Shown piece after piece: positions 35,903-48,195 of a stretch of 64,000 nucleotides of DNA. Position 1 is the stretch's first letter, and every line of letters begins with the position of its first letter. The stretch spans positions 95,611,342 to 95,675,341 of the forward strand of contig OY986436.1 of the NCBI GenBank assembly GCA_963920525.1. The letters run 5' to 3'. The notes under the pieces are model-generated. The model was given only the letters and a program-made list of their open reading frames with translations, searched no databases and had not been told where the DNA came from. Made by a program: the position numbers and the translations under genes. Origin of the DNA: Dichetophora obliterata (taxonomy: Eukaryota; Arthropoda; Insecta; Diptera; Sciomyzidae).

Positions 35903-37363
35903 GCTCTTTATAATAGATTTAATTTTTTTTTATTCGTTATGAACATTCGACAAATTTATACTTTAATTTTGTGATGATAGCATTTTTGAAGAACCAGTAA
36001 CCTTCTTAAACGATGCAAACGTGTTTATAAGAGGCTATTTCTTGCAATAATAACATTTTTCTAGAAAACTTATTTTTGATTCTTCATGTAATAATGTTGT
36101 GAATAAAAAAATTTAAATTGTTAAAAGAATTCAGTTTTACATAAAACACCATATTTTTAGTTGAAAGAGTTGTTGGCTTTGCAATCATTTCAAATTAAAA
36201 AATAATAATTCAACTTTGTTTAAGACTGGACTTTTTTACAATAAGAATACTCATAATGTGAATGCTTGAATACTCAATGTAAGAATACTAATCATGTGAA
36301 AACCCTCTTACTTGAGGTCAAATTACTACTAAGTCACTGAATATAAAACCGAATAAAAAGAGGGAGAAAGTATTGCTTGTGTTTCAGTAAATAAGATTTT
36401 TTTCTTTGAAACATACAGTTAATGATATAATTACCAAGAACAGTAAATAGGAATTATAAAATGATTATCCCAATATATTTGAAAAATTATGCTTTGAAAA
36501 ACACATATTATTCCAATAAATATTATGTAAAAGCATATGCAGGCGGTTATGCCTTCTAATAATTTCCATCAGTTCTTCTTTCACACTTGTGAAAAAACAA
36601 AAACAAACACATTTGTGACAGCAAAACACTAACCCTTTATCGCACAATAACGCCTCTTTCAATTTTTTGCCTAAAAATATTTTAAACAGTCGTGCAAATA
36701 AATAAAAGAACCTTTGAAATTGAACCTTTGTTTTGAAATTAGTGCTTTATTTATAATAATGTTTGGAAAAAAATCTTGTGCTGCATATGCAGCATGGCGC
36801 ACAAACTGTTCAGTTAGGTTGGTTAGGTCATGAACACAGCACTATCACTATTTCAAAGCTGTCAAATGGGCAAAACTACACAACTGCTCAAGTTTGAGTT
36901 TGATGTACGAGTATTTTGTTTTTGTAAAGTGCAAAAGTCCTCAACTGCACTGGCAAGTGCGCTGAATCGTTAATACTCCTATTGCTTGCTTCATTGAAGC
37001 AAAGATATACTTTGCAATCAACGCAAACTGTTTTGGCTAATCCTGAAGGCCGATTACGCAAGTTGGTTCTATCGAAAATGGTAGCGGAATTTAATTTTAC
37101 TATTATGCAACTCGCCTCTGTCTTGTTTGTGTTCGAATCCGCCCTAATATGAAGCGAAGGGGGGTGAATTCGAGCTGACGGCGGCTGTGAAGTTAACAAC
37201 TTTTTCGACAACTGTTCGAGGAACGACTGGAATTGGAACGACTGAGAAATTTCCGTTGTCATATCGCAATTTTTAACAACAACACTTTGGACAACAGTTT
37301 TGGTGATGAAGAAAATGCAGTGCAGGATCTTTTGGACTCTTTAGTGGACAACTATAGACAATA
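35903..37363. other. Non-coding stretch between TMEM184 and the next element
   Basis: No gene I can support. A minus-strand open frame of 124 codons (36888-37262) has no recognisable motif and may be chance. No repeat shared with other parts of the window was noticed. Confidence 0.35.
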
Positions 37364-37501
37364 GGGCTGTTCACATTTCAAACCGCTCATCAAATCTTTT
37401 GTCAAATCCAGTAGAACAACGTGGGAATTCCATGGAAATTTCACGTTGTTCTATTGTATTTGACTAACGATTTGATGAGCGATTTGAAATGTGAACAGCC
37501 C
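37364..37501. mobile_element. Short hairpin MITE (138 bp), TA flanks
   Basis: GGGCTGTTCACATTTCAAA at 37364 pairs with its complement ending at 37501. The inverted region covers most of the element, and TA lies on each side (37362-37363, 37502-37503). It lies about 10 bp from the 5' LTR that follows. Confidence 0.75.
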
Positions 37502-37511
37502 TAAATAGATT

Positions 37512-37666
37512 TGAAGCAATTTTATATTGAAATTGTTACTTAGGCTAACTGTATAGTTGTCTCACTCTTAGATATTTAAGATACATACATTAGTAAAAGA
37601 AACAATAAAGCAGTCCCTTGTGAGCCGCCATCGCATAAAGTTGTATTTAATTCGGGACATAATACA
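37512..37666 (+). repeat. 5' LTR of a mag-like Ty3/gypsy element
   Basis: The segment from about 37540 to 37666 repeats at 41679-41804 with few differences (shared ACTTAGGCTAACTGTATAGT, AAACAATAAAGCAGTCCCTT, GTGAGCCGCCATCGCATAAA; end ATAATACA). The first 30 bases are diverged. A primer-binding-type TGGTGTCGGATG starts directly after it at 37667. It contains an AATAAA signal. Confidence 0.75.
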
Positions 37667-37697
37667 TGGTGTCGGATGTTAAAATCATTTCTTAAAA

Positions 37698-38456
37698 ATG
37701 GCGTCATCAGAAAAAATTGCTCCTATGAGTTTTGAACAAAATATAGCTGAAAATTGGAAAAAGTGGAAGCAGCACTTTTTGATAAACTTAAAAGCAAATG
37801 GAAAAGATGATGGAAAAAAAAAATGGAAAATGTAAAAATTGCAATTTTATTGGATCGTATTGGGGATGATGGCATTGATGTTTACAACTCATTTGGATAT
37901 GCAGCAGAAGCTGAAAGCTCTTTAAAATTAGAAGATGTTTTGTGTAAATTTGATACTTATTGTACGCCGCTCAAAAATATCACCATGGAGACATTCAAGC
38001 TTCGCCAAGAACTGGGGCAGTCGTTTAATGAATTCCTCACTAAGCTTCGCAATCAGGCGCAGCTATGTCAGTTTGTGTGTACTTGCGGATTGTCATTCGC
38101 AGAAAGGATGATTAAAGACCATTTAATTGTAGCTGTTGCTGATAAAGGATGCCAGGAGAAGCTACTAAGGTAGCCGCAATTGTCTTTGGAAAAGTCGTTG
38201 GAGTTTTGCAGAATTGTTGAATCCAGTAAACTAAATGCAAAGTTGTTTGAGTTGATGTCAGACAAAGCTACTAAGTCAGTGGACATTTTGCTAAAAAGCC
38301 GTTAGAAGTAAATCAAAGTTACATATATGCTACAAACGTACATAACTCGATGGATAAGGAAGAGACAACAGCATTCAAGTGCAGAAACTGTGATAAAAAG
38401 CACGGTCCAAGGGCATATGGTGCGTTTGGTAAGAGCTGCTTTAAGTGTGGGGGAAG
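37698..38456 (+). pseudogene. mag-like Ty3/gypsy Gag (broken)
   Basis: ATG at 37698 starts MASSEKIAPMSFEQNIAENW. An A-run near 37818 shifts the frame into the 37823-38173 stretch: IAILLDRIGDDGIDVYNSFG, VLCKFDTYCTPLKNITMETF, QSFNEFLTKLRNQAQLCQF and MIKDHLIVAVADKGCQEKLL. This is the capsid pattern of mag-type Gag. A TAG at 38171-38173 and further slips precede a degenerate CCHC region (FKCRNCDKKHGPRAYG, SCFKCGG, about 38375-38450). Defective. Confidence 0.75.
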
Positions 38457-41400
38457 TTAGTTAAAGTCGGTGCTGTGAAAGGGTGTGTTGACAGAGATGA
38501 ATGCTGGAAGGAAACAATTTTGATTGAAAACAAAGAGGTTGTTGTTAAGCTGGACACTGGAGCTGAAGTCAATGTGCTGCCAGCAGCGTATTTGAATAAG
38601 GGTGTCAAAATACTAAAAACTAGTGTTAAGTTTCATTCACATGGAAATCATTTATTGACCCCTCTAGGTGTATGTACGCTTTTGACCAAAAATAATAATG
38701 TGTGTAAGAACTTACAGTTTGTAATTATAAAAGAAAATCTTGAACCATTATTGTCGGGAAAATCATGTATTGAACTAGGCTTTATAAAAAGAGTGTATTT
38801 TGTAAAGCCAATTAACAACAAAGGCGATTTCATTGAGGCATTCAGGGATCAATTTACTGGTCTTGGTCAGATTCCGGGTGAGTTCAATATTAAGTTGAAA
38901 GAAAATTACATTGGTGTTGTTAGCCCTAATCGAAAAATTCCTTATGCATTGTTTGAGTCCGTAAAAATTATTATCCAACCGAATTTGTGAATTCAATGAT
39001 TGTTGTCGAGAAAGGTAATGGTTCGTTGCGAATATGTATTGACCCTAAGAGCTTAAACAATCAAATTATTCGGGAGCATTATAAAATTCCTACATATGAT
39101 GATATCATATCCCGGCTTAGCAACAAGCGAGTATTTTCTGTCATAGACTTGAAAGAAGGGTTTTGGCAAGTTCAGTTGAATAAAAAAAGTTCGGACTTAT
39201 GTTGTTTTAATACTCCATTTGGGAGGTATAAATTTAATAGGATGCCTTTTGGGTTATTCATCGCACCAGAAGTGTTTCAAAAAAAGATGGTGCAGATATT
39301 TAGAGATATAGAAGGGGTGGAGTTGTATTTTGACGATATTATAATTAGCGGTATAACGGATGAAGATCATGATCTTGCGTTAAAAAAAGTAATGGAGAAA
39401 GCTAAGGAGTTTAATGTTAAATTCAATGCAGAAAAATTTCAATTTAAATTAGAAAGTGTTCACTTTATGGGTCAAAAAATTTCAAAGAATGGTGTCAGGC
39501 CAGACGATAAACATGTCAAGGCATTTATGGAATTAGATGCTCCAAAGAAAAAAAGGGAGTTGATGACAATATTAGGCATTTTTAAGTTTTTTGGGAGATT
39601 TTGAAATATGTCAAAAGAAACATTTTTTGCTTAGGAGTCTCACAAAAGACAATGTTGAGTTCATTTGGACAACGGAACATAACTCAGTCCTTAGTTCTCT
39701 TAAACAACAAATTTGTAGACAGCCTGTGTTAAAATTTTTTGATATTTCTAAAGAAATTGTCATTCAAGCGGATGCATCTAAGGATGGCATTGGTTGTTGT
39801 TTACTTCAGGAGGGACATCCTATTTCATATGCTTCGAGAGCTATGACAGTAACTGAGAGCAGGTACGAGCAAATTGAGAAGGAGCATTTGGCCGTGGTGT
39901 TTGCAGTGGAGAAGTTTTACCAGTTTGTGTATGGAAAAGAGTTCACTGTGTTGTCCGACCATCTCCCATTAAAAAGTATATTCAAAAAGGATTTGAATAA
40001 AGCAAGTCCTCGCTTGCAAAGAATTTTGCTTAGACTGTTAAAGTTTAAAATAAGAGTTGAGTATCTTCTTGGTAAAGATATGCTCGCAGCTGATGCGCTG
40101 TCTCGCTTATATTTGAAAGACAATGTAGACGATGACCCCGAAATGTCGTATGTTATTCATGCACTATCAAAAAATATTTCTATTTCCGGCAATAAAAGAG
40201 ATGAATTCAAATTGGAGATTAAAAAAGATTGCGTATTATCAAAAGTTTATGATTTCGTTTCGATTAACTCATGGCCAGTAAGAAAAACCTTAAGTGCTGA
40301 GACAAAACACTTTTATAATATAAAAGATGATATTTTTATTTCTGACTCTGTTTTATTTTTGGGAAATAAAATTATAGCGTTGATTAGGGCTATGTTACAA
40401 TGCCTGCATGTTGGTCATCAAGGTGTTAAGAAGACATGTATGAAAGCTCGCCAGAATTTTTACTGGCCAGGAATGACTAATGATATAAAGACCTTTATAA
40501 GCAAATGTTATCAATGTCAGAAATTCAAAAAATCTAATTGTAAGGAACCACTGATTCCACATCCTGTAGTAGATAGGCCATGGGAACGAATTTCTGCGGA
40601 TATTTTTGAAGTATTTAATAAAACTTTTGTGGTCATAGTGAATTCTTATACTAACTGGATTGAAGTTGCGAAATTAAAAACAAAGAATGCTTCCGAGAGT
40701 ATAGCCATTTTTAAAACCATTTTTGAGAGATTGGGAATCCCTGAAATTCTTCTTGCAGATAATAATCCATTTAATAGCCACTTGTTTAAAGATTTTGTAA
40801 AGAACTATGGGTTTAATCATATTACATCTTGTTCTATATATCCAAAAAGTAATGGTCTTGCTGAAAAAGCAGTGTCAATATGCAAAAATATTATTAAAAA
40901 ATCAGTGAGTGATGAGGATGTTTCATTAGCTCTGCTGAAATATAGAAATACATCACTTAAATTTATAAACCATTCCCCTGCTGAACTAATGTTTTCCAGA
41001 AGTTTAAAAACGACATTACCTTGCTCGAACACTAATTTAATTCCGAAAGCTATAGATCATGAGCTGATTAAAAAGAAACTTGAATTTAGAAAATCCCAAC
41101 AAAAATATTACTATGATAAACACGCTAGAATTTTACCAAAAATATTAGTGAATGAAACAGTGCTGTTAAAAAAGGATAAATTTTGGGTACCCGCTTTGAT
41201 TAATGAAATCATCAACGAATGTTTTAATGACAATTCGTTTCTTGTTGAAGATGAAAAAGGAATGTTATACAGAAGGAATAGAGTATTTTTGTCAAAGACA
41301 AATATAAAGTTTCACTCACAAGCTAGACTCATTGATCATTATGATCTTATTAGTAAGAATTTTGATAATGTAACTGGGCCTATGGTGGAACCAGATGAAA

Positions 41401-41567
41401 GTATTAATAATAACGCATTTTCAAATTGTATTAATATTGATAATTGTAATGATCGAAGTAACATAACAGACTTAGATGTAACAAAGGATGTTACAAGATC
41501 TGGGAGAGTTTCGAAAACTCCATCCCATTTTAAAGACTTTCAGGCTGAGTTTGCATTTGATTCATGA
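38457..41567 (+). pseudogene. mag-like Ty3/gypsy pol: PR, RT, RNase H, integrase (few breaks)
   Basis: Protease: VVVKLDTGAEVNVLPAAYL (about 38540-38596) and LLSGKSCIELGF. After ALFESVK a deletion and frame change remove the linker. RT then runs from about 38970: FVNSMIVVEKGNG, LRICIDPKSLNNQII, VIDLKEGFWQVQL, MPFGLFIAPEVFQKK, the catalytic ELYFDDIIISG (about 39325-39357) and FMGQKISKNGV. A slip near 39600 leads to the 658-codon frame 39591-41567: RNase H (IVIQADASKDGIGCCLLQ, YEQIEKEHLAVVFAVEKF, FTVLSDHLPLKSIF), integrase finger (HVGHQGVKKTC with CYQCQKF) and core (ISADIFEVF, LLADNNPFNSHL, SNGLAEKAVSICKN). Catalytic residues are present throughout the integrase. YFDD is a permitted RT box variant. 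Confidence 0.85.
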
Positions 41568-41647
41568 ATTATTTTTATTCATTTATATTATTATATTTAT
41601 TATTATTATTATTTATTATTATTTATTTAAACAAAAAAGAGGAAGCG

Positions 41648-41804
41648 TGTAATAGAATTAATGTAATGGATTTTATCTTACTTAGGCTAACTGTATAGTT
41701 GTCTTACTCTTCGATATTTCAGATACATTAGTAAAAGAAACAATAAAGCAGTCCCTTGTGAGCCGCCATCGCATAAAGTGGTATTTAATACGGAGCATAA
41801 TACA
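41648..41804 (+). repeat. 3' LTR of the mag-like element
   Basis: Starts TGTAATAGAATTAATG right after a polypurine run (AAAAAAGAGGAAGCG, 41633-41647) and ends ATAATACA at 41804. It is the direct counterpart of 37512-37666 and includes AATAAA. Confidence 0.8.
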
Positions 41805-42354
41805 GAAATAAAAACAAACATACTTCATAACATATCTACTTTTCAGAAACTCGGAAAAAATAGCTAAAAATGCAAGATTTTATAGTGGTCATAAGATGTG
41901 TTATTTTAATTCGTGCACAAAATGTGATGCAGGAGCTAGCTAAATAGCTTATGGACAATTTAGGGAAAACAGGCAAGAAGAAAATGCCCCACATTTCCTT
42001 CAATAACATAGTCATTCAATTTCAATAACATTTCCATCAATAATAAGAAAAATCAACATTAGTTTTTGTGAACCTGAAACTTATAGGAGTTGTTGGACAT
42101 AAAGTCTTCATGCTGGTCAGTATTTTTTAAATAGATCAGTCAGGAAAATATGTATTTTTATGATAATAACAGTTGCAATGCAATAACAATTTCCATTTTT
42201 TGTTATAGGCCACGTTCATTTATTTATTTTATTTTATTTATTTATTGGCCAAGCAAGGCAATTTACTTATTCTAACAGGTTTGTTTATTTTTTTTTTTTC
42301 GTTCTCCAATTTCCTTGTTTTAGTGTTCGAATATATGCAAATCAATGTGGGCGT
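41805..42354. other. AT-rich stretch, possibly the 3' end of the LINE split by the BEL element
   Basis: No gene. At 42219-42244 a TTTATTTATTTTATTTTA-type run lies about 110 bp from the BEL insertion point. On the minus strand it is an (AAATA)n-like tail and could be the 3' end of the LINE whose coding part starts at 54628. Confidence 0.35.
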
Positions 42355-42676
42355 TGTTGCTGCTTATTGCAACTCTCAGGCAATTAAGGCTGAACTGTTT
42401 CGGCTTGATGAAACTTTTCTTTTATTAAAATAAAAACTGTTTTAATTTGCTCTGATTAATTTTGTGCGTTTTTAATTCGTGTGTTTCTTATTCCAATGTA
42501 GCTTCTTAACAATGTTGCCAGAAGGGTAAAAATATTAATACCAAAACACAAGGTACAAAAATGTTAAAATAGTTAATAGTAGTAAAATTTAAGTAGTTAA
42601 TAATCAAGTAGTTTAATTTTAAGTAGTTTAATTTTAAGTAGTTTAATTTCAAGTATTTTAACTTTAAGTATCAACA
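42355..42676 (-). repeat. BEL/Pao 3' LTR
   Basis: On the minus strand it starts TGTTGATACTTAAAG and ends GCAGCAACA. It carries three short tandem units around AAGTAGTTTAATTTT (42600-42665, plus strand) and an AATAAAA-type signal. Near-identical to 48196-48517. Confidence 0.95.
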
Positions 42677-44123
42677 TCCCGCCCGCCGTGAATCGATGAC
42701 GCCAATGAAGATTCACAAACACCTAGTACAGCTAATTTTGATGCTGGCCTTCGAAGGATTCCTGTAGTTGTCTTTACCAGCGCTGAACGAACTTGTCCAT
42801 CAGGTGCTGGAAATATTTGGATGATTTCACCGCGTTTCCACTCTCCTCGGCATTCGTTATCTTCACATATAATGACAATGTCTTTTTCCTTTAATGGTCT
42901 CGATAATTGGTGCCACTTTGTACGACGTGTTAAAGTGGGTAAATATTCCAACACCCATCGCTTCCAAAACGTTTGTTTCATTTGTTGAGATATAAGCCAT
43001 TGTTTTCGTAAACAAACATTTTCCGCAACGGCTGGTGTTTGAGTGTAATTGGCGCAGCCCAGAAGGAAGTGATTTGGTGTTAATGGATCGGCTGCTGTGC
43101 TCTCTAGTGGTATATGAGTTAACGGACGTGAATTTACTAAATTTTCAGCTTCAATTAGCAAACTTTGCAAAGTTTCGACTTGAGGCGCTTTCTCCTTTAA
43201 AGTGAAAGATAGCGCCCTTTTAACGCAGCGGACCATGCGCTCCCAAACTCCGTCTGCTGAAGGGTTTGCTGGTGTATTAAAAACCCATTCGACTCTTCGA
43301 CGCGTGCACTCATTTTCCATGCTCTTTTCAACTATTAGCCACTCCTCCTTGCTTGCTCCAATAAAATTCGTTCCTCGGTCGCTCCTTACGCGGACTGGAG
43401 TACCTCTGCGGTTCATAAAATAGCCGCGTCACTCGACAGATCTCTTGCTAATTCTAAATGGATAGCTTTAACCGTAAGACAGGTAAAGAGTGCCACCCAC
43501 CTTTTCTCACGGCGACGTCCGATTGCTACCTGTACTGGACCAAAGTAATCAATTCCTGAGTATGTGAAAGCTCGAACAAATGGCGTTAATCGATCGACGG
43601 GTAGTTGACCCATTTGTGGGTGACTTGGAACTGCTTCCAAATTTTTACAAAGCTGGCATTTTGATTTGGTCGATTGGACCAGCTTACGAATATTTGGAAT
43701 CCAAAATTTAGATCGTATTGCGGCGATTATAGCTTCCTGGTTTTGATGATGGAAAAGCTCATGATAGTGTCTTGCTATTAAGTTCGATAGTATATGGTTT
43801 TTTGGAAGAATTATTGGCCTCTTTGTGTTCAAAGGCACGCATTCTGCATTGTCAATGCGTCCACCCAATCTAATTATATTCTCGTTATCCAACACTGGAG
43901 TTAAAGTAAATATTCGGCTACTTTTAGGAACAGTTTTACCCAATAACAACAAATTCATTTCCATCGAAAAGTTTGTTTTTTGGACATAATGGCAAATTGA
44001 AATTTCAGCTGCTATCATTTCGGCTGCAACAAGTGACTGGAATCTATGCTTTTCGACATTACTTCTTTTTCGAATAATAAGATATTTGAAATTTATTATT
44101 GCTCGACGAACCCATGACATCAC
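42664..44123 (-). pseudogene. BEL/Pao pol, integrase (one frameshift)
   Basis: Frames 44123-43413 and 43416-42664 overlap by four bases, showing one slip. The first has the finger HYHELFHHQNQEAI with KCQLCKN and the D1 region FTYSGIDYFGPVQV, HLELARDLSSDA. The second has D2 in VRVRSDRGTNFIGASKEEW and E in SADGVWERMVRCVKRAL. It ends with the BEL DUF5641-type tail (FLLGCANYTQTP, WKRWVLEYLPTLTRRTKW, VLVKT-like end) stopping beside the LTR. D, D and E are all present. Confidence 0.88.
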
Positions 44124-44388
44124 TCTTAGTAATTTGTAGTAACTCGAAAAACGATGAAATAAAATTAAATTACTATCGTCATTGGTAATAAAAATAAAAT
44201 TTTTTTTCTTTTCTTGAACGGCCTCATGCTCAGCAACGTCCTTTGGAAGGTTAGGCCAATTATCTCTTGGGTTTTTTAAAAACGGTGGACCACGAAACCA
44301 TCTGGAATTTAAAGATGCCTTGACATTGATAAGCGGCCTTGTTGCCTCGTCAGCTGGGTTTTGGCTTCCGGGTACCCACCTCCACTGT

Positions 44389-45246
44389 CTACTTTCGGAT
44401 GCATCCAGGACGGCTATCGGACCTTATCCACTGTATTACCGTTTTTGAATCCGACCAGAAAACCGTTTCGAACGCTGACCTTTCGTGATCTTTGATTATT
44501 GCGTCCTTCAAACGAATGCCAAGCACCGCAGCTTGTAGCTCCAACCTCGGAATAGAAATTGATTTTACAGGGGTACAACGTGACTTACCCGCGACGAAAA
44601 CAACGTCGACACTACCCACGTAGCTTATGAGCCAGTATGCGACGGCGGCAAAGGCGACCTCGCTAGCGTCAGCAAATATATGGAGCTCTATGCTTGCTTG
44701 AGAATCGCTGAACTGCCAACTGTAGCATCTAGGAACTTGTATATTCGGTACCTTTTTCAGCTCTTGGTACCATGTGTACCACTTTAAATAAATTTCTTCT
44801 GGTATTGCCTCATCCCATTCGACGTTTAATTTCCATAGCTTTTGCAGAAGGAGCTTTGAGTAAATAGTTATGTTAGCTAAGAACCCAAACGGGTCGAAAA
44901 TCGACATAGTTAGGCTCAGAATCTCTCGCTTTGTTGGTCGTCTGACTCCATCTAAAACTGTCTTTGCAACTCTTGAAAAGTTTAAATTAAAACAAAATTT
45001 ATCAGATTTCGAATCCCAAAATAGGCCCAGAATTTTTTCAGTGTTTGATTCATCATGACATAAATTTGTTTTTATAGATTTCGACGAAGTCAAATTATCG
45101 TTTGCAGTGACAGTTTCAATAAATTTTGAAGAATTCGAAACAAATCCTCTTAACTCAAAACCAGCATTCTTATGAATCATGACAACATGTTGCAGTTTTG
45201 ATAGCTTCTTCGACTGTATCGAAGCTGTCCACATAATCGTCAACAT
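44389..45246 (-). pseudogene. BEL/Pao pol, RT connection and RNase H
   Basis: Overlaps the previous frame by 77 bp, which places a +/-1 shift near 45200. Readable motifs: NAGFELRGFVSNSSKFIE, ILGLFWDSKSDKFCF, TKREILSLTMSIFDPFGFLA (BEL signature), then RNase H with IELHIFADASEVAFAAVAYW, ISIPRLELQAAVLGIRLKDA and FWSDSKTVIQWIRS. It ends in TAG at 44389. Sequence between 44388 and 44124 continues in degraded frames. Confidence 0.85.
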
Positions 45247-46570
45247 AGTGGCGTTCTATGATGGCATTGACGGCTCGTGGGTAGGTGTCTTTATATTGTG
45301 AAGCATTAACGTTCTTCACATATTGCGCCGAGCACGGCGAACTAACTGAGCCAAATATCATGGCGCTCATCACGTACGTATCTGGCGGTTTCATTGCATC
45401 TCCATCTCTCCATAGAAAACGTTGCGCATTTTGATCGTCACGTCGAATTCTAACCCTATGGAACATCTCGCGGATGTCTGCGCATATTCCAATTTGTCCT
45501 TGTCGAAACTTAAATAGTATTGACAGTAACGGTTTTGGCTGATAGGCTTCGGGACCTTTCATTAGCATCGAGTTTAGCGACATATTTCCACTGCTAGCTG
45601 CGGCGTCAAACACAAGCCTAAGCTTGTTACTCTTGTTCACATTTCGAATAACAAAATGCGGCAAATACCACGTTCGTTTATCCACGTGATTTGCTTCATC
45701 AGGCGACAGCTTCCTTGCATATTCTTTTAATATATATTCCTTTACTTTTGCTTTGTACCAAACCGCTAAATCGGGGTTTCGTGCCATTTTCCTTTCGGCT
45801 GATTCCAGACGTTTCAATGCCATGGTGTAGCTGTCATCGAATTCTATATCATTCCTCCACAATAGACCGGTTTCGAACTGGTTCCCAACCTTTTTAGTAG
45901 TCTGTTCGAGGATTCTTTCAGCTCGTTTGTCAGCCTTTGATACAACTTTCTTACACGTAGTTATGCCAAGATTTTCAACGCAAAAGTAATCTTGCACTTG
46001 CTTATGCAGGTCTTCCAAGATTTGTTTTCTGTGATCTATGTGGCTAATTGTAGCTTCCGTACAATTTTCTTCATTTGAGCCAAAGAGCACCCAACCTATT
46101 TTGGTTTTATGAACTGAAAAGCCTTCGTCAAAATTCAATATTTCTATAGGGCGTACTAGACTTATATGAGGCAACCCAATCAAAAGTTGCGGCGAACTAT
46201 TCATATAGCCTGGAATTGAAACGTCCTTTAATTCGGCATATCGTTCATTAAACTCTTCCATCCTAAGGCTTTGAGCCGGCAGCATTAGCTTTTTAGTTGT
46301 ACGAACATTTCTTATTTCAAACCTTAACGCAGCATTATGATTTCTTGAAATCTCCATGTCAACATGTTGCGAAATCTCACTCGTCTTTCGACCACAAATC
46401 CAACCTAGTGATAATAAGTCAGACGCACCTTTAATTCCAATTGTATAAGTCACTTGTTCTTCGACGAGTGAAATTTTTGCACCTTCATCAATAAAGGCGA
46501 TGACCTGACATTGTCCTTTAGGGCCATACAAATGAACAGGTAAAAATTTAAAAAGAGTTTTCTTATGCAT
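45170..46570 (-). pseudogene. BEL/Pao pol, protease and reverse transcriptase
   Basis: This frame of 466 codons starts at the end of the zinc-knuckle region. The protease has CQVIAFIDEGAKISLVEE, where the usual DSGS/DTGA box reads DEGA, a change that may abolish activity. The BEL spacer follows (LLIGLPHISLVRPIEI, HKTKIGWVLFGSNEENC). RT then gives WYLPHFVIRNVNKSNKLRLV, FDAAASSGNMSLNSMLMKGP, ICADIREMFHRVRIRRDDQ, VSSPCSAQYVKN and the catalytic HYVDDYVDSF (about 45220-45250). The frame slips at about 45190-45240. Confidence 0.88.
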
Positions 46571-46853
46571 TGTTGCGTCTGCGATAGCTCCAATAGTGAC
46601 AGCTTGTTGATCTACAATAGCTTGTTGTTTGACGGTAAATTTGTAGTTGAAGTTGTTGAATCAGATGATTGAAAAGATGTTGACGAACTTGGCATAGAAA
46701 TTTTACAATTTATTTCGTGGTTATGCAAAAGACGGTTATGGCACTTGCGGCAAGAGGAAATGCCACATTCTCGACGCTGTGTACACTTTTGAGTTATATT
46801 TCAATTGCCATTGAAATTTATGTGGCAATTTGTTGAAGCCAATTAGAAAATTC

Positions 46854-48143
46854 TTAAATATTTGGGTACCGCGGCCCAATATCAAATGTATACTTGGCCC
46901 ATTCTTCTCGTTTGTTCATAGGCAGCTTATTTACCAACTCTTCTAGTAATGTTGGGTTAGACAGATGGTGCTCTGCATCAGCGTTCTCTAAGAAAGTTGC
47001 TAAATTAACAACCATTGTGCTAAAAGGAACTATATCGCACATTTTTGCAAAAGAAATTGTTGGAACGACACGCACTTTTGCAATTTGACTTCTAATGAGC
47101 ATTTCCGGCCGTCCGAATCGAAATTCCAAAGTGTTCATGATTGAGTCTACACTATTTGGATGGATAAGTAGAGCTTCTACTTGATCCCTTGCAACACCCT
47201 TTAAAGCCCTTTGTAGACGTGTCAAATTTTCTAGGCCTGTGTACCGATAAGCAGCTGTAGTTTCTCTATATGCCACAGAGAACATTGGCCATTGTTCCGG
47301 AGCTCCAGAAAACTCTGGTAAATCCTGCAATTTTCTTATTTGTGTGCTGCTCACTGCTGGGGAACCTTGCCACGGATTCGATATTGGTGGAGGAGCTAGG
47401 CTCGGAAACTCCACAGCATCTCCATGTGAGCGTGACGGCAAAAATACATTTGAAGAATAAAAATTATGTGAATAATTGGCTTGTGTACCTGGCGACGAGT
47501 AATTATACATACCGGGCGGGCAGTGGTTAACAGATGTGCCCGGACACGATGAATAAGCGAGTGTAGCAATCTTTGACGCACCAGAATGTGTTGTAGCAAA
47601 CTGTGTATTACACGGCTTCGTAACGTTGGCAGAATAAAAATAATTGTTGGCGGACATCATTGCAGCGTCGGCGGTGGTGACACTTTGTGATGACAAGAAG
47701 TTTGTGTTGCTATATGAAGCGGCATTGGGAGCGACAAAAGATGCTGAATTCGTTATATTCGAATGAGGTGCAGATATGGCGGCATGAAAAGGCATGTAGT
47801 TGGCGGCAATGTTTGCATTTGAGGTTATGTTGTGCGGTGGTATCACATCGGCGGTAGAGGTAGCGGCAGAGACAGCGGCAGAGATAGCGGCAGAGTGGCT
47901 GCCTGGCATAGATGCACTTGCAGTTGACACAAGTCGTTGAAGTTCAATATTTTCTTTATTCGAAGCAACCAGAGAAGCCTTCAAGCGCTTCACTTGCTCT
48001 CGAAGTGCTGAAACTTCATCACCTTCAGTTTCCACCATAGTTTGGTCACTTTCATTTTCGCTCGACGAAGCTGACATGTTGCACGAAAATTCTAGAAGGT
48101 GTGCTGGCTTTTTTCCTTTGTTTAATCTAGCGCTTCGGCGCAT
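46854..48143 (-). CDS. BEL/Pao Gag
   Basis: 429 codons starting MRRSARLNKGKKPAHLLEF. A coiled coil (EVSALREQVKRLKASLVASN, about residues 43-62) is followed by a long Ala/Ser/Asn-rich low-complexity linker (70-260). The DUF1759-type BEL Gag core follows: LQDLPEFSGAPEQWPMFSVA, YRYTGLENLTRLQRALKGVA, VDSIMNTLEFRFGRPEMLIR, ending KREEWAKYTFDIGPRYPNI. The frame ends at 46854. The zinc-knuckle part follows in another frame (CTQRRECGISSCRKCHNRLL, about 46740-46800), so a slip or deletion separates the two. Gag would build the particle. Confidence 0.85.
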   Translation of the reverse strand: MRRSARLNKGKKPAHLLEFSCNMSASSSENESDQTMVETEGDEVSALREQVKRLKASLVASNKENIELQRLVSTASASMPGSHSAAISAAVSAATSTADVIPPHNITSNANIAANYMPFHAAISAPHSNITNSASFVAPNAASYSNTNFLSSQSVTTADAAMMSANNYFYSANVTKPCNTQFATTHSGASKIATLAYSSCPGTSVNHCPPGMYNYSSPGTQANYSHNFYSSNVFLPSRSHGDAVEFPSLAPPPISNPWQGSPAVSSTQIRKLQDLPEFSGAPEQWPMFSVAYRETTAAYRYTGLENLTRLQRALKGVARDQVEALLIHPNSVDSIMNTLEFRFGRPEMLIRSQIAKVRVVPTISFAKMCDIVPFSTMVVNLATFLENADAEHHLSNPTLLEELVNKLPMNKREEWAKYTFDIGPRYPNI

Positions 48144-48195
48144 TCAGCTTATCGTACAAAAACTAATTAAAATTGTAAGAAACGAATTAAAAAAC

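Larger units (their letters stand above)
37512..41804 (+). mobile_element. Ty3/gypsy retrotransposon, mag-like, short LTRs (~155 bp)
   Basis: LTR, primer-binding site, gag, pol, polypurine tract and LTR lie in order over 4.3 kb. No env. No matching target duplication was found (AGATT left, GAAAT right). The internal deletion between protease and RT and the frameshifts make it non-autonomous. A mag lineage is inferred from the Gag pattern and the short LTRs. Confidence 0.8.

Noticed and set aside
36888..37262. 124-codon minus-strand ORF as a host gene
   Set aside because: No domain, no splice-site context or repeat relation; kept only as a remark in the spacer entry.
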